DNA of 64,000 nt. Origin: Bacteroidales bacterium. Lineage in GTDB: Bacteria > Bacteroidota > Bacteroidia > Bacteroidales > F082. Shown here piece by piece: positions 57,983-64,000 of this stretch (position 1 is its first letter; each line of letters begins with the position of its first letter). The stretch lies in the NCBI GenBank assembly GCA_017651645.1, contig JAGCCO010000002.1, forward strand, positions 1-64,000. Reading direction: 5' to 3'. Below the pieces are notes generated by a model, which saw only the letters and a list, made by a program, of their open reading frames with translations, did no database searches and was not told the origin of the DNA. Position numbers and translations under genes: made by a program.

Positions 57983-58543
57983 TTATTTGTTAATGTTTAG
58001 TTTATCGATTATTATTGAAAGTTCTTCTTTTTTCTCCTGAAGATAGGTTGCTGCTTCGGGGAAGGCTTCTTTTTCAAAAGTATTTTGATACAGCAACTTG
58101 CAGTAATCAATCAGTTCCTTTCCGTCTTCTTTTTTGGGATGCGTCATATTGGCTTCATCTATTTCCAATTCTAAAGAAGTTGCTATGCAGCAGGATTTGA
58201 AGTCTTTTTCAGAGATTGGAAAATAGTATTTGTTATCGCGAAAAGGTTTATCTTTTTCGCAATATAAATGTCTTGACGGAGAAAGTGTGATTCTGTTTTT
58301 GTCATCAAGGATAATTGTAATTACAGCATTATCACAGTTAATCTTACTACTAGTGGAATAAACAAAAAAAATCTTCTTGCTATTCTCGGTGGATTCACAC
58401 ATCACATCGATTGGAATGCTGTTCGGAAAATCAACTATACCAATTTTTAAGTGAGTGGTGTTAATGGTAGTCATTCCATTTGATTCATCGGTTTTTCTCT
58501 CAATGAAATCAACTTGATTGTTGTTTGATGGTTTGATGAACAT
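57983..58543 (-). CDS. Soluble paralogue of the tail-anchored protein
   Basis: A 186-residue soluble protein of unknown family with a beta-rich first half (THLKIGIVDFPNSIPIDVMCE, NAVITIILDDKNRITLSP) and a helical C-terminus. It shares the ISEKDFKSCC...E(L/I)D segment and the following helix with the neighbour at 57144, but has no membrane helix. The paired cysteines (SCC) are conserved in both. It lies in a tight operon, 12 bases from each neighbour, which argues for a joint complex. Confidence 0.65.
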   Translation of the reverse strand: MFIKPSNNNQVDFIERKTDESNGMTTINTTHLKIGIVDFPNSIPIDVMCESTENSKKIFFVYSTSSKINCDNAVITIILDDKNRITLSPSRHLYCEKDKPFRDNKYYFPISEKDFKSCCIATSLELEIDEANMTHPKKEDGKELIDYCKLLYQNTFEKEAFPEAATYLQEKKEELSIIIDKLNINK

Positions 58544-58555
58544 GTTGATATTTGT

Positions 58556-58903
58556 TTAAAGGTTTGTCTTTTTACTAGCCCAATGCCCCAAATAAAGCAT
58601 AATGATTTCTATGATGATGAGCGCAAGTGCGACAATTACGGTCCAGTTGTCTTGTATCTGATGGGGCGAAAACAACATAAGTAGAAACAGGACGAGGCCG
58701 ACGAAAGCGAAAACTATACAGAGCGAGACGCGGAAAGCGTCTTTCAATTGTATGACCGTCGTTGCATAAAGCAGTCCCGTGGTGATGAGAATGACGACAC
58801 TTGTGGCGATTATGTTGAAAGCTTCGTAGGCCGACAGAATCAAGCCAGCCAATATATTGACAACCAACAAGGCGGTAGAGGAAAACAGGATGACTTTCTT
58901 CAT
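58556..58903 (-). CDS. Small four-helix membrane protein
   Basis: A 115-residue hydrophobic protein with about four membrane helices (VILFSSTALLVVNILAGLILSAYE, IATSVVILITTGLLYATTVI, VSLCIVFAFVGLVLFLLMLF, WTVIVALALIIIEIIMLYLG). No conserved polar residues point to transport. It sits 12 bases after the SPFH gene and 12 before the soluble paralogue. It could be a membrane partner for the SPFH protein; that is inference from position. Confidence 0.7.
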   Translation of the reverse strand: MKKVILFSSTALLVVNILAGLILSAYEAFNIIATSVVILITTGLLYATTVIQLKDAFRVSLCIVFAFVGLVLFLLMLFSPHQIQDNWTVIVALALIIIEIIMLYLGHWASKKTNL

Positions 58904-58915
58904 GGCATCATTGTA

Positions 58916-60010
58916 TTAAGGGTTAGGAATTGGTGGAGGTGTATTGGCTTGCAAGTTGGCCAAAGCAGGAACGGTGTTAAGCGGTGTCCATTGTGCCATT
59001 CCTGCCGCCCAAACGAGGGTGTTTGAGTTGATGCTCCCTTGTTGAAATAGGTTTTGCATGGCGTTGAGGTCGTATGGGCCTTGCTGCACTCCATTGATGA
59101 CTACATAGTATTGGGGTTGTGGTGGTACGGGAGGTATCGGATGGGTGTTCATGGATTGGGTGACAAGATTGCCCATCTGATTACCGATGTTCAATCCTGC
59201 GCCAAGGCCTACGGCGGCGTTCATCGTTCCTCCGCCAGTGTTTTCGGCGGCTTTCTCCAGCACATCGAAACTGCGTTTCATCTGATAATTGCCCTGTCCG
59301 ATAATGCGCATTTCGGCTGAAGTGTCGATGGCTTTCTTAAGCCGTTGGAAACTGGGGTCGCTTTCCTGTACCGAGATAGCGACCACAGTAAACAAAAGCA
59401 ACTCCACGCCGTAATTGGCGAAAACTTGTTGCAGCTTTTGCTGCGCAAATTCGGAGATGGCTTCTGTGCGACTGTTGATGTTCACTACCGAAGCATTATT
59501 GGCTAGCAATGCTTCAGCAATGATGGTGGAAAGTTTGGATTGGATGACCCCGAGGAAATAATTGCACAGTATTTCGGTGGCGAAAGAAGGCATGTTGCCC
59601 ACGAAACTTTCAAGGAAAAGCCGTGGGTCGCTGATGCGGAAACCGTATTGTCCCCGGGCAAGCACTGGAACAATGACACCATACTTCGGGTCTTCGATTT
59701 GTATGGGTGCCGCGGTGCCCCATTTGCGGTCAAGGATGGCAATTTGATTGACGAACCATACTTCGGCACCAAAAGGGGATTCCTTTCCGAAAGGCAGGTT
59801 AATAACCTTGTTCAGCAAAGGGATGTTCTCGCTGTTGAGCGTGTAGGTACCCGAAGTGAAGGTGTCAAGAATCTTTCCGCCTTTGACGAAGAACGCTGTT
59901 TGTGACGGATACACTATCAGTTGTGAACCTATGCGGATGTCGTCTTCGGTGTATTTGCCGACCAATTCCTGCGCATTGCTCTCGTGTTTGACTACATTGA
60001 CTAAAGCCAT
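58916..60010 (-). CDS. SPFH-domain protein with C-terminal GYF_2 domain
   Basis: A 364-residue protein. The N-terminal region (IRIGSQLIVYPSQTAFFVKGGKILDTFTSGTYTLNSENIPLLNKVINLPFG, about 26-76) and the later FANYGVELLLFTVVAISVQESDPSFQRLKKAID are typical of the YdjI/virion-core-like SPFH (Band 7) group. The C-terminal ~50 residues (YYVVINGVQQGPYDLNAMQNLFQQGSINSNTLVWAAGMAQWTPL) form a GYF_2 domain, a proline-rich-peptide or membrane-associated adaptor. SPFH proteins form ring-like assemblies at membranes. No clear membrane helix is present. It heads the five-gene cluster; a -7 box on the minus strand lies about 300 bases upstream. Confidence 0.85.
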   Translation of the reverse strand: MALVNVVKHESNAQELVGKYTEDDIRIGSQLIVYPSQTAFFVKGGKILDTFTSGTYTLNSENIPLLNKVINLPFGKESPFGAEVWFVNQIAILDRKWGTAAPIQIEDPKYGVIVPVLARGQYGFRISDPRLFLESFVGNMPSFATEILCNYFLGVIQSKLSTIIAEALLANNASVVNINSRTEAISEFAQQKLQQVFANYGVELLLFTVVAISVQESDPSFQRLKKAIDTSAEMRIIGQGNYQMKRSFDVLEKAAENTGGGTMNAAVGLGAGLNIGNQMGNLVTQSMNTHPIPPVPPQPQYYVVINGVQQGPYDLNAMQNLFQQGSINSNTLVWAAGMAQWTPLNTVPALANLQANTPPPIPNP

Positions 60011-60086
60011 ATTGCCGATGCAACCCTATGGCTCAAAGGGTATTATTGGTGAATAGTGAGCAGAGCGGAGCCTCCCAAACTCATCC

Positions 60087-60308
60087 TTATTTCTGGTGAT
60101 TGGGTCTGGACTCCCAGAAGAACGAAATATAGGACTGTGGTAACGCTCCACTGTTATGCTGGGTATAATGGAATACACAAACATAACAGGGAAAGCCACC
60201 GTCTTCCCAATATCCTTGTTCTTCTAATGAATTGTCCAGATTCATCACCAAGGAACAAAGCGAAGAATGCGCTTTCTCTGGCCAGGCCGGTTTCTCTCGG
60301 CTTGGCAT
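60087..60308 (-). CDS. Doubtful 73-residue ORF in the SPFH leader
   Basis: MPSREKPAWPEKAHSS... begins only a few bases after the minus-strand -7 box, so it would be almost leaderless. No family is recognised, and a functional untranslated leader of about 300 bases is an equal possibility. The rest of the gap 60011-60388 holds only the two promoters. Confidence 0.25.
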   Translation of the reverse strand: MPSREKPAWPEKAHSSLCSLVMNLDNSLEEQGYWEDGGFPCYVCVFHYTQHNSGALPQSYISFFWESRPNHQK

Positions 60309-60311
60309 TTG

Positions 60312-60341
60312 CAAAAATAGAGAAAAAATCGGATGGGCAAA
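60312..60341 (-). promoter_or_regulatory. SPFH operon promoter
   Basis: On the minus strand TTTG (60341 to 60338) and TATTTTTG (60319 to 60312) are 18 bases apart. Transcription would start near 60306, leaving a leader of about 295 bases before the SPFH ATG at 60010. Confidence 0.5.
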
Positions 60342-60361
60342 GGCTTTTTGGGAAAAATGTT

Positions 60362-60369
60362 TATTTTTG
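60362..60369 (+). promoter_or_regulatory. -7 element of the phosphoribosyltransferase-like gene
   Basis: TATTTTTG lies 19 bases before the ATG at 60389. It is divergent from the SPFH promoter about 50 bases away. Confidence 0.5.
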
Positions 60370-60388
60370 CACTTGAAAATTACACTAT

Positions 60389-61192
60389 ATGGGCGTAACA
60401 TACGATAATGAGAAGCAAATGTTCGTGTTCGACTTTGAACACGATGGAGTGGAAGACATCGTCAAATTGACGGGCGACGGCTATCAAGTGGAGGCATTTG
60501 GGAAGTGCTTCTATTATGGCTATGAATTCTCTGATCAAGTGGATAGCAATGTCCGTAGCGCGTTCATCAAGTATGTGAAATTTAACGATGCCTTGCAGGA
60601 TAGTCCTGATTTGACACATTTTATCAAGAAGGCGGTGGACAATCTCGATAAGAAGATCAACCTTTACGATTACAATTTGGTGGTGATGCCTGAGTCTTCG
60701 AGCAAGGTCAACCAGTATATGCTTCGCTATATCTATCGTTTCGCTCAACCGACCTTGCGGAAGATGGAGTTGGTGAAGGCTTTGCCTGCGAATATTTCCT
60801 TCGATATGGACGCTTATCAGGCACAGTATCTTGACGATGTGTTGGAAGACGGTCGCCCGCGTTACACCGAAGCCCAAAAAGAAGAAGCCAAACAATCCAT
60901 CAATAAAATGCTTGACCTCATCCACCAGAAGGATTATTTTACCATTGCTAAGGATGTGAAAAAGAGCCGTTTCCGTCCCTATATGATGGATTTTTTGAAA
61001 TTCGCTTCTGAAACCGATGAAAGGCTTTGCGCCTCCATCTGTCAGCAGAATGTGCTGATTATCGATGATGTGACCACCAGTGGCTCAACGTTGAATGAAA
61101 TCTTGAGGACACTCCGTATCCTTAACGAAGACAATCAAATCACTATTTTCAGCCTGATTGGCAGAAAAGATTTGATGGCTGAGACTGTATAG
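60389..61192 (+). CDS. Phosphoribosyltransferase-domain protein
   Basis: A 267-residue protein. The PRPP-binding loop is NVLIIDDVTTSGSTLNEILRTL (about residues 226-247), the consensus of type I phosphoribosyltransferases. An earlier YDYNLVVMPESSSKVNQYMLRYIYRF (about 91-116) has the shape of the partner flexible-loop region. About 85 residues of N-terminal extension precede this (MFVFDFEHDGVEDIVKLTGDGYQVEAFGKCFYYGYEFSD). The substrate base is not clear; similar proteins occur in Bacteroidota phage- and nucleotide-related contexts. The start is fixed by the nearby promoter box. Confidence 0.75.
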   Translation: MGVTYDNEKQMFVFDFEHDGVEDIVKLTGDGYQVEAFGKCFYYGYEFSDQVDSNVRSAFIKYVKFNDALQDSPDLTHFIKKAVDNLDKKINLYDYNLVVMPESSSKVNQYMLRYIYRFAQPTLRKMELVKALPANISFDMDAYQAQYLDDVLEDGRPRYTEAQKEEAKQSINKMLDLIHQKDYFTIAKDVKKSRFRPYMMDFLKFASETDERLCASICQQNVLIIDDVTTSGSTLNEILRTLRILNEDNQITIFSLIGRKDLMAETV

Positions 61193-61287
61193 AGGTATTA
61201 TTCTTTTGGACGGCTTCAGAAAGCATAGATTCCATGCCATCACACCGTCCATCGCAGGAATGACATACTATCTGAAGCCTTCGCTGT

Positions 61288-61530
61288 TTATTCTTCCTCC
61301 ATGTCCGCCGCATTAATCTCATCCAAGAGCAGCATCGCCTTGTCGTAGTCCTTTTCAAAGACATACACCGAGGCGTCGCCTTTGATGGTGCCAGCTGCCC
61401 AGCCGGCGCACAAGCTCTCTTCTTGGAAGTTGCGGATGAGGAATTGGATACCGTTGTTCGCAAGCACACTGCCGATGAACTCTGCGTTGATTACTGAGCC
61501 TGAATAGACTCTTTTGATTTCGTTTTCCAT
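61288..61530 (-). CDS. DUF2007-like small protein
   Basis: An 80-residue protein. EIKRVYSGSVINAEFIGSVLANNGIQFLIRNFQEESL and DASVYVFEKDYDKAMLLLDEI fit the DUF2007 (putative signal-transducing) family. The start at 61530 is chosen because the upstream in-frame ATG (61593) overlaps the next gene. It lies 20 bases after the phosphodiesterase gene stop and is probably co-transcribed with it. No effector or partner is known. Confidence 0.75.
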   Translation of the reverse strand: MENEIKRVYSGSVINAEFIGSVLANNGIQFLIRNFQEESLCAGWAAGTIKGDASVYVFEKDYDKAMLLLDEINAADMEEE

Positions 61531-61550
61531 GGTATTTCTTTTTGGTGATT

Positions 61551-62459
61551 CTACTGATTTATAAATACTTCCGTGGTCGGTTTTCCGCGCCAAACCGAAG
61601 GCGTTTCCAATCCCAGGATATAAGCGATGGTGGCGGCAATATCATATTGAACCACAGGCACTTTGATTGAATAGCCTGGGCGGACGTTTTTCCCGAAAAA
61701 GACGATGGGCGTCTCCATATCCCTGATGTCGATGGTGCCATGACCTTTGTCATGGCCGCCATGGTCACCTGTGACAATGATGATGGTTTCGTCATAAATG
61801 TCCGCGTCTTTTAAGGCTTGGATGATGCGACCAATGCATTGGTCAATTCGGACAAGGTAGTTGTAGTAATCCTCTGTGTACCAACCTTTATCATGGCCAA
61901 CAGCATCGATGCCGTCGAAACAAGGGGCGAAGAAGACGGGCTTTTTCTCGCGGATGTATTGCACTATATTGTCGCAGTTTTCCTCCACATGGGAGCCACC
62001 TGCCTTGTAGTATTCGACATGACTGATGGCTGCGGTGTCGATAAGGTATTTGATGCCGTCCCATTCGAAGGTGCATCCTGTTTCGGCTTCAGGGCATTGC
62101 TCGCGGATGACCGAGAAGATGGTCGGGAAGATGCCGTTTTCGTTGGTGGCGATGGAAGGCACCTCGGGAACCTTGGAGCCCCATGTGGTGTAGCCGTGCA
62201 TCTCCGTCCCGACGCCCATGAACATGGAGGCCCAGTTGATGGCTGAACTGGAGGGCATGACAGAACGCTTGTGCATGGAGCAGGCACCTTCCTGCATGAG
62301 ACTCATCAGATTGGGGATGTCGTGGGCATGTTCAAAATCATGAGCAGCCCAGCCGTCGAGGCCGATCAAAACGACATGTTTTGCCAAAGGCTGTGTTTGC
62401 GCTTGCATCGTAAAGGCCAAGGCAAAACAAAGGATGATAAGAAAACTAATACGTCTCAT
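61551..62459 (-). CDS. Secreted alkaline-phosphatase-superfamily phosphodiesterase
   Basis: A 302-residue protein. A signal peptide (MRRISFLIILCFALAFTMQAQ) precedes a type I phosphodiesterase/nucleotide pyrophosphatase-like fold: VVLIGLDGWAAHDF (first metal Asp), SSSAINWASMFMG (nucleophile region), DGIDAVGHDKGW and VTGDHGGHDKGHGT (metal-binding Asp/His). It probably hydrolyses phosphate esters or nucleotides in the periplasm. An upstream in-frame ATG at 62486 would overlap the pnuC-like gene by 23 bases and spoil the signal peptide, so 62459 is chosen. It is followed by a DUF2007 gene and lies 4 bases after the transporter stop, suggesting nucleotide salvage. Confidence 0.82.
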   Translation of the reverse strand: MRRISFLIILCFALAFTMQAQTQPLAKHVVLIGLDGWAAHDFEHAHDIPNLMSLMQEGACSMHKRSVMPSSSAINWASMFMGVGTEMHGYTTWGSKVPEVPSIATNENGIFPTIFSVIREQCPEAETGCTFEWDGIKYLIDTAAISHVEYYKAGGSHVEENCDNIVQYIREKKPVFFAPCFDGIDAVGHDKGWYTEDYYNYLVRIDQCIGRIIQALKDADIYDETIIIVTGDHGGHDKGHGTIDIRDMETPIVFFGKNVRPGYSIKVPVVQYDIAATIAYILGLETPSVWRGKPTTEVFINQ

Positions 62460-62463
62460 GACC

Positions 62464-63219
62464 TTATTGATTGATAAGTTTGTCATTGGCAGAGGCTTCC
62501 TTTTCCCACCGCATGCACATGATGATGGAGTTGACGAAATACACCATGTACATCAGGGCGAGGGCGAGGGTGACCTCGCGCGAGGTGAGGAAGAGGTAGA
62601 TACTGGCGATGTTGATGACAATCCACAGCCACCATTGCTCGGCGTACATCCTGACCATCAGAATCATGGCGATGACTTGCGACGAGGTGATGAAGGCATC
62701 GATGAAAGGATGTGCATCGCCGATCTTCTTCATGATGAATCCTAAGACGACCGTTGCCACGGCAAGGATACCGACATATATCCAACGCTCGCCTTTCTTC
62801 ATGTGTATCTTCTTGACTTCATGTGTGGACTTGTTCATGTTCTTCGACCAGGCGCGGAAGCCCACAAATTGTATGACGAGGTTGTAGACACTCACCAACA
62901 TGATGCCGTAGTTCTTGACGGTCAGGTTGATGTAAATCATCAGGCAGGCACTGATGACACCGAAGAAATAGTTGGAGAGCTTGCCTTTGCCGCCCAACAC
63001 CACATTGATAACGCCGATGATGGCTGCAATGATGGAGCAGACCACACAAGCCTTGACCGCACCCGCCGATAAGGTGGGATGTGACAGTCCGAAGGCCTCG
63101 GTGTTAGAGGTAAGCAACGTGACAGTGGTGATGATGACACAAACGGTCACCAGCCAGATGATGTCGAAAGGCTTCCATCCGGAGAGCTCTTCGTGAATTA
63201 ACTCATTGAATTTCTGCAT
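62464..63219 (-). CDS. pnuC: PnuC-type vitamin/nucleotide-precursor transporter
   Basis: A 251-residue membrane protein with about seven helices, matching PnuC: GVINVVLGGKGKLSNYFFGVISACLMIYINLTVKNYGIMLVSVYNLVIQFVGFRAW (about 70-125) and EQWWLWIVINIASIYLFLTSREVTLALALMYMVYFVNSI near the end. PnuC carries nicotinamide riboside; relatives carry thiamine or riboflavin, and the substrate cannot be read here. Pairing with a secreted phosphodiesterase in one unit is consistent with salvage of a phosphorylated precursor. The ATG at 63219 is preferred because of the close promoter; a longer reading starts at 63261. Confidence 0.88.
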   Translation of the reverse strand: MQKFNELIHEELSGWKPFDIIWLVTVCVIITTVTLLTSNTEAFGLSHPTLSAGAVKACVVCSIIAAIIGVINVVLGGKGKLSNYFFGVISACLMIYINLTVKNYGIMLVSVYNLVIQFVGFRAWSKNMNKSTHEVKKIHMKKGERWIYVGILAVATVVLGFIMKKIGDAHPFIDAFITSSQVIAMILMVRMYAEQWWLWIVINIASIYLFLTSREVTLALALMYMVYFVNSIIMCMRWEKEASANDKLINQ

Positions 63220-63250
63220 GATAATAATAATTCTTTGCTGGTTTATGGGG

Positions 63251-63258
63251 CAAAGATA
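63251..63258 (-). promoter_or_regulatory. pnuC -7 promoter element
   Basis: Minus strand TATCTTTG, 32 bases before the ATG at 63219. The -33 box is weak. Confidence 0.5.
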
Positions 63259-63313
63259 CAATTTATTTATAAATAGACTACGGGCAGGTGTTTCATCATT
63301 TCCTGAGAAATGT

Positions 63314-63321
63314 TATCTTTG
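63314..63321 (+). promoter_or_regulatory. rarA -7 promoter element
   Basis: TATCTTTG lies 16 bases before the ATG at 63337, divergent from the pnuC promoter. The -33 region has only a TTTC-like match. Confidence 0.5.
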
Positions 63322-63336
63322 CCAAAAATTTTAGCA

Positions 63337-64000
63337 ATGCAATCCACCATCCCATTAGCGGAACGTCTGCGTCCTACCTCGCTTGACGACTACATCGGCC
63401 AGAAGCACATCATCGGCGAGCATGCCGTGCTCCGGCGCGCCATCGAGATGGGACGTGTGCCTTCCATGATTTTCTGGGGACCTCCAGGCGTGGGCAAGAC
63501 CACCTTGGCTTACATCATCTCCAAACAGGTACAACGCCAGTTTTTCCAGCTGAGTGCCGTCAGCAGTGGCGTGAAGGAGGTGCGTGAGGTTATTGATAGA
63601 GCCAGGATGTTGCCCGAGGCACCAATCTTGTTTATCGATGAAATCCATCGTTTCAGCAAGTCACAGCAGGATTCTTTGTTGGGTGCAGTGGAGCGTGGTT
63701 TGGTCACCTTGATTGGCGCGACCACGGAGAATCCAAGCTTCGAGGTCATTTCGCCCTTACTTTCGCGCTGTCAGGTGTATGTGCTCAAGTCGTTGGAGAA
63801 AGAGGACTTGGAAATCCTTTTGGCCAAGGCGGTGAAAGCCTTGGAACACGATTACGGCAAGAAAATCACCGTCAAGGAACCAGAAGCCTTGATGCAGATC
63901 AGCGGTGGCGACGGGCGCAAGCTGTTGAATGCTATCGAGTTGGTGGTCACTTCGCTGAATGACTTGGACGAGACCGCTGAGGAGTTGGTCATCACCAACC
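63337..64000 (+). CDS. rarA: Replication-associated recombination ATPase RarA/MgsA, 3' truncated by the window
   Basis: The first 221 residues of a clamp-loader-like AAA+ ATPase. RLRPTSLDDYIGQKHIIGE (about 10-28), Walker A FWGPPGVGKTTLAYIIS (about 47-63), Walker [21 protein letters not shown] (about 97-116) and sensor GATTENPSFEVISPLLSRCQV (about 127-147) are diagnostic. It acts at stalled replication forks, loading or remodelling with the beta clamp and SSB. The window ends before its tetramerisation region, so full length (about 420 residues usual) cannot be checked. Confidence 0.92.
   Translation, partial: MQSTIPLAERLRPTSLDDYIGQKHIIGEHAVLRRAIEMGRVPSMIFWGPPGVGKTTLAYIISKQVQRQFFQLSAVSSGVKEVREVIDRARMLPEAPILFIDEIHRFSKSQQDSLLGAVERGLVTLIGATTENPSFEVISPLLSRCQVYVLKSLEKEDLEILLAKAVKALEHDYGKKITVKEPEALMQISGGDGRKLLNAIELVVTSLNDLDETAEELVITN

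Overview
The window looks like a chromosomal segment of a Bacteroidota bacterium, most likely order Bacteroidales. Three things point there. Many genes sit behind TAnnTTTG-type -7 promoter elements, several with a TTG/TTTG box 18-22 bases upstream. A 2305-residue secreted protein ends in a type IX secretion (T9SS) sorting domain. The housekeeping genes (long GAPDH, YidC, ClpB, DUF3667, UPF0597) have a Bacteroidales flavour. I saw no rRNA, tRNA, CRISPR array, transposase or integrase.

1-13.4 kb is an accessory region. After an EamA transporter come six same-strand transcription units. Each unit is preceded by a near-identical ~42-base element: a GC-rich hairpin (GCCTGTGC/GCACAGGC), a T-rich tract and a TTTGCA box. 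The element looks like the terminator of one unit fused to the promoter of the next, so the region reads as an array of cassettes. Cargo includes a PD-(D/E)XK nuclease-like protein, a DnaB-type RecA ATPase fused to a HAD phosphatase-like domain, a DUF262-DUF1524 (GmrSD-like) protein, a DUF1835-like protein, a RhuM-Fic fusion, a WYL protein and several unknowns.

13.5-35.2 kb is mostly core. It holds DnaE with a fused N-terminal proofreading exonuclease domain and a heptamer repeat inside its PHP region, thioredoxin, a DUF58 protein, the giant T9SS protein, a C_GCAxxG_C_C protein coupled to a UPF0597 cysteine desulfidase/serine dehydratase-like enzyme, GAPDH, YidC, a DUF2750 protein, TrkH and a DUF3667 protein.

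35.4-51.4 kb is a composite restriction island. It has an SNF2-type helicase, DUF4391, an AAA15 ATPase plus RloB-like TOPRIM pair (PARIS-like in logic), a DUF4365-like nuclease-fold protein, a type III methyltransferase (Mod), an AlbA_2/Schlafen-like protein, a membrane TPR protein and a type III restriction subunit (Res). The GC-rich helicase, mod and res genes alternate with AT-rich inserts. Short direct repeats at gene starts and an AT-rich target-recognition segment in mod suggest assembly by repeated insertion and exchange.

51.5-64 kb starts with clpB. A membrane-anchored NACHT-type ATPase gene follows, lying between two similar copies of a clpB-terminator-like sequence. Then come a five-gene operon (SPFH-GYF_2 protein, small membrane protein, two paralogous unknowns, zinc-ribbon protein), a phosphoribosyltransferase-domain protein, a DUF2007 protein, an alkaline-phosphatase-superfamily phosphodiesterase, a PnuC-type transporter and the start of rarA/mgsA, cut by the window end.
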